Positions 1-8,125 of a DNA stretch of 64,000 nucleotides are shown here, piece by piece. Source of the stretch: Haloarcula amylolytica JCM 13557 (GTDB lineage Archaea > Halobacteriota > Halobacteria > Halobacteriales > Haloarculaceae); assembly GCF_000336615.1 (NCBI RefSeq), contig NZ_AOLW01000015.1, positions 268,596-332,595 on the forward strand, in the 5' to 3' direction. Below the pieces are notes generated by a model. It was not told the DNA's origin and ran no database searches. It was given only the letters and a program-made list of their open reading frames with translations. Position 1 is the first letter of the stretch. Every line of letters starts with the position of its first letter. The translations under genes were made by a program, and so were the position numbers.

Positions 1-2
1 TG

Positions 3-371
3 ACGACGTTCTACGGCCAGATTCCCGACGGGCTGGAGGACGCCGCACGGGTCGAAGGAACGACGCGACTGGGCGCGCTGTTCCGGGTCATCATGCCGCT
101 GTCTGCGCCGGGCGTGGCGACTGCGGCCGTGCTGACGTTCATCGCCGTCTACAACGAGTACTTCTTCAGCTCGATCATGGCGACCTCGCCGGAGGCGGCC
201 AAGTGGTCGCCTATCGTCGGCGGGATTCTCAGCTACCAGACCCAGTACACCACGCAGTTCAACCTCATGGCGGCCGCGAGTATCGTCGGGGTCCTCCCCG
301 TCGTCATCCTCGTGATTGTCGCACAGGAACGCATCGTCAGCGGACTGACCTCAGGCGCACTCAAGGAGTAA
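3..371 (+). CDS. Sugar ABC transporter permease, C-terminal part (cut by window start)
   Basis: This is the last 122 residues of a binding-protein-dependent sugar permease of the MalG/UgpE type, which forms half of the membrane channel of an importer. The conserved cytoplasmic EAA loop is visible right at the start (EDAARVEGTTRLGALF, followed by a Pro), which contacts the ATPase. Two or more hydrophobic segments follow (around VLTFIAVYNEYFFSSI and AASIVGVLPVVILVIVA). The beginning lies outside the window. The stop is 4 bp before the ATPase start, so the two are in one operon. Sugar specificity cannot be read from this piece; the glucose dehydrogenase downstream points to glucose or a related hexose. 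Confidence 0.93.
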   Translation, partial: TTFYGQIPDGLEDAARVEGTTRLGALFRVIMPLSAPGVATAAVLTFIAVYNEYFFSSIMATSPEAAKWSPIVGGILSYQTQYTTQFNLMAAASIVGVLPVVILVIVAQERIVSGLTSGALKE

Positions 372-375
372 CACA

Positions 376-1572
376 ATGGCAAGAGTACGACTCGAACACG
401 TAACGAAGCGCTACGACGACCAGGGTGACGTGGTCACCGCGGTCGACGACATGAACCTCGACATCGACCACGGCGAGTTCATCTGTTTCGTCGGCCCGTC
501 CGGCTGCGGGAAGTCGACGACGATGGAGACCATCGCCGGGCTCACCATCCCGACCGAGGGTGAGATATACATCGGCGACCGCGAGGTGACGAACCTCCCG
601 CCGAAGGACCGCGGCATCGCGATGGTGTTCCAGAACATCGCGCTGTTCCCGCACATGGACGTGTACGACAACATCTCCTTCGGCCTACGGCTCCGGGACT
701 ACCCGCAAGACGAGATCGACCGCCGGGTCGAGCGGGCCGCGGATATCGTCCAGCTAGAGGGGATGCTCAACCGGATGCCCGAGGAGATGTCCGGTGGACA
801 GCGCCAGCGCGTCGCTATCGCCCGCGCTATCGTGCGCGAGCCCGACGTGTTCCTGATGGACGAGCCGCTGGCGAACCTCGACGCGAAGCTCAAGGTCCAT
901 ATGCGGACGGAGCTTCAGCGCCTGCACAAGGAACTGGACACGACCATCATCTACGTGACTCACGACCAGGAGGAGGCGATGACACTGTCCGACCGCATCG
1001 CCGTCCTCGATTCGGGACAGCTCCAGCAGATCGACCCGCCGCTGACCTGTTACAACGAGCCGGACAACCTCTTCGTCGCCGGGTTCATCGGCTCGCCGTC
1101 GATGAACTTCGTCGAGGGGACAGTCACCGAGACCTCACTTGAGACGCCGAACTTCTCCCTCGAATTCAATCCGTCGTCAATCGAGGGCATCGGAGTGGGT
1201 GACAGCGTGACACTCGGCATCCGCCCGGAGGACATCTACCCGGGCGAACTCAAGTCAGAGGTCCCCGACCCGTCGGGAATGATTACGGCGACGACCGACA
1301 TTCTCGAACCGATGGGCGACGAGATATTCGCCTACCTGCTGCTGGGCGACGGCGAAACGTCGATGTCTCAGGAACTGGCGACGAACGACCAGTTGCTGAT
1401 GAGCATCGACCCTGACTCGGACCTCGAAGAAGACGATGAGATCGGGGTCGTCATCGACCGGCGGAACGTCCACCTGTTCGACTCGGCCACCGGCGACGCG
1501 ATCGTCCACGACCTCATCCCGTACGAGGCCGAAGGCACTGCATCCAGTAGCGAAGTAGAGTCAGACGACTGA
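376..1572 (+). CDS. Sugar ABC transporter ATP-binding protein (MalK/UgpC type)
   Basis: The 398-residue ATPase energises sugar import through the adjacent permeases. Walker A is GPSGCGKST at residues 40-48, the signature MSGGQ at 138-142 and Walker B VFLMDE at 159-163, followed by a switch His (THDQEEAM). After about residue 240 comes the TOBE/MOP-type regulatory region typical of the sugar (CUT1) family, ending in an acidic Ser/Glu tail (SSSEVESDD) usual for halophile proteins. The length fits the family. It lies 4 bp after the permease stop and 1 bp before the next small gene, indicating co-transcription. Confidence 0.96.
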   Translation: MARVRLEHVTKRYDDQGDVVTAVDDMNLDIDHGEFICFVGPSGCGKSTTMETIAGLTIPTEGEIYIGDREVTNLPPKDRGIAMVFQNIALFPHMDVYDNISFGLRLRDYPQDEIDRRVERAADIVQLEGMLNRMPEEMSGGQRQRVAIARAIVREPDVFLMDEPLANLDAKLKVHMRTELQRLHKELDTTIIYVTHDQEEAMTLSDRIAVLDSGQLQQIDPPLTCYNEPDNLFVAGFIGSPSMNFVEGTVTETSLETPNFSLEFNPSSIEGIGVGDSVTLGIRPEDIYPGELKSEVPDPSGMITATTDILEPMGDEIFAYLLLGDGETSMSQELATNDQLLMSIDPDSDLEEDDEIGVVIDRRNVHLFDSATGDAIVHDLIPYEAEGTASSSEVESDD

Positions 1573-1573
1573 A

Positions 1574-1777
1574 ATGAGTAGCCACCTCGCGATGCTGTAC
1601 TGGAGCGGGATGCTCGTGCTGTTTTTCTTCTGGTCATACGGGATCGTGTCGTTCATTCTGGACCTGAAGAACAAAATCGTCCCCGGAATCATCCAGTATC
1701 GGCGCGGTCGACGCCGTGAGAAGGCAAAGCAGGAACAGGAAGAGGAACGCGAAGAGCGTGAAAAGCAGTTGTATTAA
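1574..1777 (+). CDS. Small membrane protein of the sugar ABC operon
   Basis: This 67-residue protein has one hydrophobic helix (about residues 8-30, rich in Leu, Phe and Trp) followed by a very basic stretch (YRRGRRREKAK) and a Glu/Lys/Arg tail that is probably a helical or coiled-coil segment. The ATG is one base after the ATPase stop, so it is translated with the transporter. I do not recognise a named family. Its position suggests an accessory subunit or stabiliser of the ABC complex, or an unrelated small inner-membrane protein carried in the operon; this is inference. GC-rich codon use matches its neighbours, which supports a real gene. Confidence 0.75.
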   Translation: MSSHLAMLYWSGMLVLFFFWSYGIVSFILDLKNKIVPGIIQYRRGRRREKAKQEQEEEREEREKQLY

Positions 1778-1806
1778 CCCGACACCGGGTGCAGCTTTCG
1801 AGACAC

Positions 1807-2883
1807 ATGACTGAGACCGTTCGGATAGGCATCATCGGACTGGGGAACATCGCGGACATCCACTGTACCAACCTCCGACAGCTCGACCAGCCGGTCTCGA
1901 TAGCGGCGGGCGTCGACGTCGACGCCGATGCGCGCCGCCGGTTCGCTGAGACGTACGACGCGGCGGTGTACGAGGAAGCCGCGGCGATGTTCGAGACGGT
2001 GGATGCCGTGCTGGTGACGACGCCGAACAAGTTTCACGAACAGTACGTCGTCACAGCCCTTGAGGCAGGGCTCGACGTGCTCGTCGAGAAGCCGCTGGCC
2101 CACACGCTCGAAAGCGCCGAGCGGATCGCCGCGGCCGCCGAAGCGGCCGACGGGTTCTGCATGGTCGGCTTCCACAAGCGGTTCGCCGATCCAGTTCAGA
2201 CGCTTGTGGGCTACCGCGACGCGGGCGATATGGGCGAGGTGTCTCATATCGAAGCGAACTACATCAGGCGTCGCGGCGTCCCCGGCCGGGGGTCGTGGTT
2301 CACGCGCAGCGACGTGGCTGGTGGCGGGTCGCTCATCGATATCGGCGCACACGCCATCGACTTGGCACTGCACGTCGCCGACCACCCGGAGGTCGTCGAG
2401 GTGTCGGGCGACACCCGCGCTCAGTTCGGCGTCGACGAGGAGTACGCGTACGTCGAGATGTGGGGCGAGGACCACGGTGCAGCCGAGTTCAGCGTCGACG
2501 ATTCCGCGAGTGCCTTCATTCGCTGTGGGGACGGGACGACGATCTCTCTGGAGGTCGCGTGGGCGACGAACCGGCCGGACAGCCAGGAGTACTACGTCCG
2601 CGGGACCGGGGCGGGCGCGAAACTCGACCTCGCAGACCAGTCGCTGACGCTGTTCGAAACCGCCGACACCGGCCGGATGCACCACCGGACGACCGATATC
2701 GAGACGCAACGGTCGGACCCACAGCGACGGGAACAGGCGCGGTTCGTCTCCGCAGTCAGAGACGGGACGCCGCCGTCGACGAACACCGTTGAACAGGCGC
2801 TTCGCGTCCAGCGTGTGATGGACGGAATCTACCGCTCCAGCGAGACTGGCACGGCCGTCAGTGTCGGTGAGGCAGAACCCTGA
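1807..2883 (+). CDS. Gfo/Idh/MocA family sugar oxidoreductase
   Basis: A 358-residue NAD(P)-dependent oxidoreductase acting on sugars, inositols or related polyols. The N-terminal Rossmann fold begins at once (RIGIIGLGNIADIH), and the family motif around the active-site Lys is present (VEKPLAHT). The C-terminal alpha/beta dimerisation domain includes GGGSLIDIGAHAIDL with the expected His. I chose the ATG at 1807; a GTG at 1789 would add six residues (MQLSRH) that have no counterpart in the fold. It lies 29 bp behind the small membrane protein in the sugar-uptake cluster, so it probably acts on the imported sugar or a derivative. The exact substrate is not readable. Confidence 0.92.
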   Translation: MTETVRIGIIGLGNIADIHCTNLRQLDQPVSIAAGVDVDADARRRFAETYDAAVYEEAAAMFETVDAVLVTTPNKFHEQYVVTALEAGLDVLVEKPLAHTLESAERIAAAAEAADGFCMVGFHKRFADPVQTLVGYRDAGDMGEVSHIEANYIRRRGVPGRGSWFTRSDVAGGGSLIDIGAHAIDLALHVADHPEVVEVSGDTRAQFGVDEEYAYVEMWGEDHGAAEFSVDDSASAFIRCGDGTTISLEVAWATNRPDSQEYYVRGTGAGAKLDLADQSLTLFETADTGRMHHRTTDIETQRSDPQRREQARFVSAVRDGTPPSTNTVEQALRVQRVMDGIYRSSETGTAVSVGEAEP

Positions 2884-2923
2884 AGAAAGACTTAATCCCC
2901 AGTGTTCTCACTCTCTGCCTGGC

Positions 2924-3988
2924 ATGAAAGTGATTGGTGTTACGCGGGACGACGACGGCCCACAGCTCTTAGAGCGGGAGCGACCGTCGCCTGACCCGGG
3001 CGAGGCACTCGTCCGGACGCTCCGCGTTGGTGTTGACGGCACAGACCACGAAGTCCTGAACGGGTCCCACGGCGGGTTCCCCGACGGGGCGGACCACATG
3101 GTTCTCGGACACGAGGCGGTCGGCGTCGTCGAAGAGCCCAATGGCACGGGGCTCGAGGCGGGGCAGGTCGTCGCGCCGACCGTCCGACGGAAACCGAACG
3201 GTGAGACGAACGACTACTTCCGCCGGGGCGAGCCTGATATGGCCCCTGACGGCGAGTACACGGAACGCGGCATCGTCGGCGACCACGGCTTCATGGCCGA
3301 GTACTTCACCTCGCCGGCGGATTTCCTTGTCCCGGTCCCCGAGTCAGTCGCGGAGCACGGCTTCCTCGTCGAGCCGCTCTCGATCACCGAGAAGGCCAAC
3401 GAGCACGCGTACGCGACGCGGGAACCGTTCGACTGGCGACCGGAATCCGCCTGCGTGCTGGGCAACGGCTCGCTCGGGCTGTTGACGCTGTGGATGCTCG
3501 ACCAGGAGTACGACCGGACGTACTGTGTCGGTCGGCGTGACCGACCCGACCCGACGGTCGATATCATCGACGAGATCGGGAGCACGTACGTCGATTCCCG
3601 CGAAACGCCGGTGGACGAACTCCCGGAGGCCTACGAGGCGATGGACTACATCTACGAGGCAACCGGGTTCGCCCCGCACGCGTTCCAGACGGTCAAGGCG
3701 CTTGACCAGAACGGGGTCGGCGTGTTGCTCGGCATCCCGGAGCCGTGGGAGTTTGAAGTCGACGGTGGCTCGCTACACAACGAGATCGTCCTGCACAACA
3801 AGTGTCTCATCGGCACGGTCAACTCACACGTCTCGCACTTCGAGGACGCCGTCGAGACCTTACAGGAGCTTCCGGAGTGGTTACTCGATGACCTGGTCAC
3901 GACGGTCACCGACCCGGAACACGTCGAGGCGGCCTTCGAGGATGGGGACGACCAGATAAAAGCAGTCGTCGAGTTCGATTCGCTGTAA
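2924..3988 (+). CDS. gdh: Glucose 1-dehydrogenase (haloarchaeal zinc MDR type)
   Basis: The 354-residue protein oxidises glucose to gluconolactone with NAD(P)+, the entry step of the haloarchaeal semi-phosphorylative Entner-Doudoroff pathway. It matches the Haloferax mediterranei enzyme in length and layout: the zinc and substrate site shows Asp38 (GVDGTDHEV) and His63-Glu64 (VLGHEAVG), and a later Glu in FLVEPLSI. The nucleotide-binding motif is CVLGNGSLGLL near residue 182. The start is the ATG at 2924; an in-frame GTG at 2861 would overlap the previous gene and add unrelated residues. A hairpin plus T-run follows the stop. Its place inside a sugar ABC cluster suggests the transporter feeds it. 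Confidence 0.93.
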   Translation: MKVIGVTRDDDGPQLLERERPSPDPGEALVRTLRVGVDGTDHEVLNGSHGGFPDGADHMVLGHEAVGVVEEPNGTGLEAGQVVAPTVRRKPNGETNDYFRRGEPDMAPDGEYTERGIVGDHGFMAEYFTSPADFLVPVPESVAEHGFLVEPLSITEKANEHAYATREPFDWRPESACVLGNGSLGLLTLWMLDQEYDRTYCVGRRDRPDPTVDIIDEIGSTYVDSRETPVDELPEAYEAMDYIYEATGFAPHAFQTVKALDQNGVGVLLGIPEPWEFEVDGGSLHNEIVLHNKCLIGTVNSHVSHFEDAVETLQELPEWLLDDLVTTVTDPEHVEAAFEDGDDQIKAVVEFDSL

Positions 3989-3990
3989 CC

Positions 3991-4019
3991 CTCGGGCAGG
4001 ACCGCGCCCGAGCTTTTTG
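3991..4019 (+). terminator. Hairpin plus T-run after gdh
   Basis: A 7-bp inverted repeat, CTCGGGC (3991-3997) and GCCCGAG (4006-4012), is followed at once by CTTTTTG. It lies just after the gdh stop and before the binding-protein promoter. Archaeal termination needs mainly the T-run; the hairpin is as seen. Confidence 0.6.
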
Positions 4020-4104
4020 ACGCCAGTTTGGTCTGAATATCCTCCCTCTAGACGGGTATCTGTCGGGCATATGTAAGATAGTAGATGTAAGATTGTGAGG
4101 TATT

Positions 4105-4120
4105 TACTCGCATTCGATTA
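4105..4120. promoter_or_regulatory. Candidate TrmB-type operator upstream of the sugar-binding protein gene
   Basis: The sequence TACT-CGCATTC-GATTA fits the halobacterial TrmB motif TACT-N7/8-GAGTA with one mismatch (GATTA for GAGTA). It lies about 145 bp upstream of the binding-protein ATG, in a strikingly AT-rich 275-bp gap that also holds a direct repeat (ATGTAAGAT at 4073 and 4085). A TrmB-family gene sits just downstream. The motif is from established knowledge of Halobacterium; the match here is read by eye. Confidence 0.4.
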
Positions 4121-4263
4121 ATTTCTTTCTCCACTCAAACCCGAAAAATCGGGGAATATAGATGATATACCGGAATCGGATCGAATGTCAAATGCTGATT
4201 TTCGCTATACAGAAGTATTAAGTGCGAATCTTCAATAAGGAATTATGAGGTATTGGTGCAACC

Positions 4264-5640
4264 ATGGCTGATGACAATTCAAACAGACGGTTGACGCGGC
4301 GTAACGCTCTTCGGATTGCTGGTGCAGCAGGTGCGGCCTCGCTGGCTGGCTGCGGTGGGAGTGACGGCGGTGACGGCAGCAGCGGCGATGGCAGCAGCGG
4401 TGACGGTAGTGACGGCAGCAGTGGTGACGGCAGCAGCGACGGCGGCAGTACTGACAGCGGGACACAGTACAGCACACTTGAAGTGGCCCACTGGTGGGGT
4501 GAGGGCGACGGACTGGAAGCAATTCAGTCCGTAATGGATGCGTTCAAGGAGCAACACCCGGACGTCCCGTTCGACGAGAACCTCATCGCCGGCGGTGCGG
4601 GTGAGAACCTGCAGGCGAACATCCGGACACGGGTGCAGAACGGCAACCACCCGAGTACGTGGCAAGCCTGGCCCGGAAACAATCTGCTCCCCTTCACCGA
4701 TGCGAACCTGCTGAAGGACATCGGCGACTCCGTGTGGTCAGAGAACAGCATGGAGGACGCCTACCTTCAGGGCGTCAAGGACGCGGCCCAGCCCGCCGGG
4801 AACTACGTGACGGTGCCGCTCAACATCCACCGGATCAACAACCTCTTCTACAACGTCGAGGTCGTCGAGGACGCCGGGGTCGACCCGGCCTCCCTCGAAA
4901 CGCCGTCTGACCTCGTCGACGCGATGGCGACGGTCAACGATGCCGGCTACACCGGAATGGCACACCAGACCGGGTCGCCGTGGTCCAGCTTCCAGATGTT
5001 CGCGACTGTTCTCCTCGGCGAAACGGACGCCGACACCTACAGCGCTATCTTCGTCGACGGTGAGGTCGACGCCAACAGCGACGCGCTCGAGTCGGCAGTC
5101 GAGACCACGCAGTCCTATCTCGACTACATCCCGAGCGACGCCGGTTCGATTTCCTGGACCGAGGCCAACAATCAGGTCATCAACGGCGAAGCGGCGTTCC
5201 TCCACCAGGGTGACTGGGCGGCCGGAACGTACATCACGAACGACCTGACGTACGGCGAGGAGTGGGACCATGTGTCATTCCCGGGAACCGACGGCTACTA
5301 CGCCCTCAACATGGACTCGTTCCCGTATCCGGTCAACAACCCGTCCCCGGAAGCGACCACGCTGTGGTGCCAGTTCGTCGGGACGACGGAGGCACAGGAG
5401 ATCTTCAACCCGAAGAAGGGGTCGATTCCGCCGCGGACCGACGTCAACACCGACCCGTTCAACGACTTCTCCAAGGACCAGATAGAGGACTTCCAGAACA
5501 GCGAGGCCCAGCCGCCGTCCGTCGCGCACGGTCTGGCCGCACCGCCGGCAGTCAAGTCCTCGCTCGAATCCGCTATCTCATCGCTGAACTCCGGTGCTGC
5601 GCCCGCGGACGTCGTCTCCCAGATTTCCAGCGCCTACTAG
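4264..5640 (+). CDS. Sugar ABC transporter substrate-binding lipoprotein
   Basis: The 458-residue extracellular binding protein captures sugar for the importer at 1-2 kb. A twin-arginine signal (RRLTRRNALRIAG) is followed by a lipobox (SLAGC, Cys about residue 30), so it is exported folded by Tat and lipid-anchored. A long Gly-Ser-Asp linker (about residues 31-68) tethers the folded domain, which is of the family-1 sugar-binding type (AHWWGEGDGLEAI, LNIHRINNLFYN, QGDWAAG). Unusually the gene is last in the cluster and has its own 275-bp AT-rich promoter region, which allows much higher expression than the channel genes. A T6 run lies about 20 bp after the stop. Confidence 0.94.
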   Translation: MADDNSNRRLTRRNALRIAGAAGAASLAGCGGSDGGDGSSGDGSSGDGSDGSSGDGSSDGGSTDSGTQYSTLEVAHWWGEGDGLEAIQSVMDAFKEQHPDVPFDENLIAGGAGENLQANIRTRVQNGNHPSTWQAWPGNNLLPFTDANLLKDIGDSVWSENSMEDAYLQGVKDAAQPAGNYVTVPLNIHRINNLFYNVEVVEDAGVDPASLETPSDLVDAMATVNDAGYTGMAHQTGSPWSSFQMFATVLLGETDADTYSAIFVDGEVDANSDALESAVETTQSYLDYIPSDAGSISWTEANNQVINGEAAFLHQGDWAAGTYITNDLTYGEEWDHVSFPGTDGYYALNMDSFPYPVNNPSPEATTLWCQFVGTTEAQEIFNPKKGSIPPRTDVNTDPFNDFSKDQIEDFQNSEAQPPSVAHGLAAPPAVKSSLESAISSLNSGAAPADVVSQISSAY

Positions 5641-5819
5641 TAACGCAGCGACAGCACGCAGTTTTTTCGCCGTGGCGACTCGAACGATCGGAGTCACAGG
5701 AGTAGGCAGCCGCTGTGACGGGACAACCAACAGTAGCACAGAGTCACATGACTGGTTCTGAAACTGGCTGCTGAATAGAGTGCCGAAGTTCTTAGTACTC
5801 GACTCGCAAACGCTCCACT

Positions 5820-6872
5820 ATGTCTAGTGACGACTTGGAAGCATCGCTCGAACAGGTAATTGCGCGGTTCAATCTCGGCGAGTACGAGATTTCAGCCTAC
5901 CTGGCCGTGTTGCAACACGGTGAGCTGACAGCGTCGGAGATCTCGGAGAACACGGACATTCCACAGCCGCGGGTGTACGATACGGTCCGGAGCCTCAGCG
6001 ACGTCGGGCTCGTCGAACTCAAGGAGTCCCGGCCGATGAAGGTCCTGGCTATCGATCCTCGGGAAGCCTTCGAGGGGATTCAGGACTCACTCGATGACCT
6101 CGTTGACGACCTGTCTTCGCGTTACACCGCGCCCGCTCGGGAGCCGGAAGCCGTCTCCCTCGTCAAATCCCGGCCGACGATACTCCGGTACCTCGAAGAC
6201 ATCATCGAGACGGCCGAGTACGAACTGACGCTGTCGTTGACGCCGGCCCTGTTAGAGCGGTTCGAAGACAGACTCGCAAGCCGGAAGCAGTCCGGCATCG
6301 CCATCGAAATTCTCATCTCGCCGGGCGTGGACGCCCCCGACCCGGCACGGTTCGATTACGAATCCATCGCGACCACTGTGAAGGCCCGCCGCGGTATCAC
6401 GACCCCGGTCGTCGCCGTCGCCGACGGAAACTACTCGATGTACGCCACCCGTGAGAGCGTCCGCGGTGACACGGACCGGTACGGCGTTATCTTCAATCGG
6501 TCGGAACTCGGGTTTCTGGTGTCCGGGTTCCTCAACACGGTGCTATGGACGACGGCCGAAACGATTGCCAGCGACGGGGATGGGCTGCCGTTCCCGCGCC
6601 GCTACGGGACGATCAGACGCTGTATCTCTGACTTGGTGACATTGGACGGGGAGTTCTACGCGACTATCGAGGGGCGGGACGTGGAAACGGGCGACCACCG
6701 GGTCGTCGAGGGCAAAGTGGATCAGGCGTCGTTCAGTTCGAACCGCGAGGTCGCGACGCTGGTCGTTGAGACGGCCGAGGGGCCGGTCGAGGTCGGTGGA
6801 CAGGTCGCTGCGTTCGAGGACATCGAGGCGTACGAGATCCGGATCGGGATGGACGAACCGCCCGAGAACTGA
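5820..6872 (+). CDS. trmB: TrmB family transcriptional regulator of sugar metabolism
   Basis: A 350-residue sugar-sensing regulator. The N-terminal winged helix (about residues 15-80) has the TrmB signature LGEYEISAYLAVLQHGELTA and a recognition helix IPQPRVYDTVRSL. A PLD-like sensing domain follows (SLVKSRPTILRYLEDIIE, LTLSLTPALLERFEDRL) and then a C-terminal beta-rich domain with a conserved GEFYATIEGR-like stretch, matching the full-length family. Members bind sugars and repress or activate transport and central carbon genes. It follows the binding-protein gene by 179 bp and probably controls this cluster; the near-match TrmB site at 4105 supports that. Several paralogues exist in haloarchaea, so the symbol is a family label. 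Confidence 0.88.
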   Translation: MSSDDLEASLEQVIARFNLGEYEISAYLAVLQHGELTASEISENTDIPQPRVYDTVRSLSDVGLVELKESRPMKVLAIDPREAFEGIQDSLDDLVDDLSSRYTAPAREPEAVSLVKSRPTILRYLEDIIETAEYELTLSLTPALLERFEDRLASRKQSGIAIEILISPGVDAPDPARFDYESIATTVKARRGITTPVVAVADGNYSMYATRESVRGDTDRYGVIFNRSELGFLVSGFLNTVLWTTAETIASDGDGLPFPRRYGTIRRCISDLVTLDGEFYATIEGRDVETGDHRVVEGKVDQASFSSNREVATLVVETAEGPVEVGGQVAAFEDIEAYEIRIGMDEPPEN

Positions 6873-7299
6873 CACTGTCGGCTGTAGCTGTTTCTCACGG
6901 TGACCGCCTGACTACTGACGGTCGATACGGAACCGACGGACGGAGTCCGAAGTAAACAGATGCGGCTGGACGAGACGACAGCGGAGACAATGAGCACCGT
7001 GGGCGGGCAACCCACGGTGATTGCATGACCCTTCGGGCTGGCGAAGTATGTCAGAGGCACGATATCGCCGGGCCCGAACGTGGCAATTCCACAAGACCAA
7101 CGTGCTCCATCGCGTTCAGCGGGGACGTGGTCTTACGTGGACAGCAACAGTGTCTGTGTCACGAGCGGTAAAAAAGATGGACACATTGGCTGCAATAATA
7201 TCCAATGCCCGGGAGAATAGTACAGCTTCCAGAGAGTATTCCATTACAAATGGAAACTGATATGTACGAAAAATATGAGCTACAGTATATGGGGACAGT
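6873..7299. other. 427-bp intergenic region before the FilR1-like regulator
   Basis: No convincing gene is seen on either strand; short open frames lack coding character. The left part is GC-rich and holds a 9-bp inverted repeat (6995-7019). The right 130 bp are AT-rich, with an AAAAATATG stretch at 7269-7277 that is a good TATA candidate for the gene starting at 7300. Confidence 0.6.
6995..7019. repeat. 9-bp inverted repeat with 7-nt loop
   Basis: CACCGTGGG (6995-7003) and CCCACGGTG (7011-7019) are perfect reverse complements. It lies 123 bp after the trmB stop without a T-run, so it may be a transcript-end structure or a protein site. Confidence 0.5.
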
Positions 7300-8076
7300 A
7301 TGGGCGTAGAATCAGTTATTCAGTACGTCCGAACGTCGTCCGTCCGGACGGACATCATCGGCTCGCTGTGTCCCGGAGCCAAGGCCACCAACGAACTGCT
7401 GTCAGCGGTCACTGCGAGCGAGTCCGCGATATACGATGCGCTCTCGAACCTCGAAGGCCGCGGTCTGGTCACCTCGATGGATGACGGCTGGCGACTCACC
7501 GGCACCGGCCGCCTCGTCGCGGATACGATTCACCGCCAGCAACGCCTCGAGGAACTCTTCGCCGTGGCCCCGCAGTACTGGGAGTCCCACGATACATCAG
7601 TTCTGCCACAGCCGTTCCGGTGTCGCCTCCCGGAACTCGACGAATACACCGTCATCCGTGGCACGCAGACCGATATCAACCGCCCGGTCCGCGAAGTCGT
7701 CACCCGCGTCGAGAGCGTCCAGAACTGCGACGTGGTCTCGCCCGTCTACCACCCGGAGTACGAGGAGGCGATGCCAGATAGCCCCGACTCGAGACTGGTG
7801 GTAAGCTGTGCTGTCATCGACGAGATGCTCGGCAAGGAGTCCGTCTCGCTCGATATGAATCGATACGAGGAGACGACGGTTCGTGTCACGGAGGTCCCGT
7901 ACGCACTCGCCGTCGCCGACGACTGGATGATCTTGACGCTCCCAGAACTCGACGGAGCCTGGCCGTCGGCGAAAATCGTCTCCGAAACGGACAGCGCTAT
8001 TTCGTGGGCACGGGACCTGTTTGCGCACCTCTGGGCGGATGCAACCCCGATAGAAACGTATCTCGCCGACCGCTGA
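7300..8076 (+). CDS. Winged-helix regulator with FilR1-type middle domain
   Basis: The 258-residue protein has an N-terminal winged-helix domain (about residues 1-80: SVRTDIIGSLCPGAKATNEL, then SESAIYDALSNLEGRGLV) and a C-terminal domain resembling the FilR1 middle domain (DUF1724) of archaeal regulators: RCRLPELDEYTVIRGTQTD, SPVYHPEYEEAM and LALPEL-like ILTLPELDGAWPSAK. Such proteins are common, mostly uncharacterised haloarchaeal transcription factors. The ATG is about 27 bp from an AT-rich TATA candidate, pointing to a short or absent leader. It is transcribed on its own, and its target is unknown. Confidence 0.82.
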   Translation: MGVESVIQYVRTSSVRTDIIGSLCPGAKATNELLSAVTASESAIYDALSNLEGRGLVTSMDDGWRLTGTGRLVADTIHRQQRLEELFAVAPQYWESHDTSVLPQPFRCRLPELDEYTVIRGTQTDINRPVREVVTRVESVQNCDVVSPVYHPEYEEAMPDSPDSRLVVSCAVIDEMLGKESVSLDMNRYEETTVRVTEVPYALAVADDWMILTLPELDGAWPSAKIVSETDSAISWARDLFAHLWADATPIETYLADR

Positions 8077-8092
8077 TTTTGGCAAACCTAAA
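8077..8092. promoter_or_regulatory. Near-match iron-type (DtxR/Idr-like) operator before the GT2 gene
   Basis: TTTTGG-CAAA-CCTAAA differs by one base from the perfect TTTAGG-N4-CCTAAA repeat found elsewhere in the window, and has the same left half as the site at 19753. It ends 33 bp before the glycosyltransferase ATG, over the expected TATA position. Confidence 0.45.
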
Positions 8093-8125
8093 CATTCAAG
8101 AACCGTGGGTACTGACGGATGAGCA

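Noticed and set aside
1774..2709. 311-codon open frame on the minus strand
   Set aside because: Antisense to the Gfo/Idh/MocA gene, whose Rossmann and active-site motifs are intact.
4360..4460. Tandem GACGGCAGCAG-like repeats, considered as a repeat array
   Set aside because: They encode the Gly-Ser-Asp linker after the lipobox of the binding protein; no spacers or palindromes, so not CRISPR.
5788..5815. TTAGTACTCGACTCG before the TrmB gene, considered as a TrmB autoregulatory site
   Set aside because: TACT is present but no GAGTA follows at 7-8 bases on either strand.
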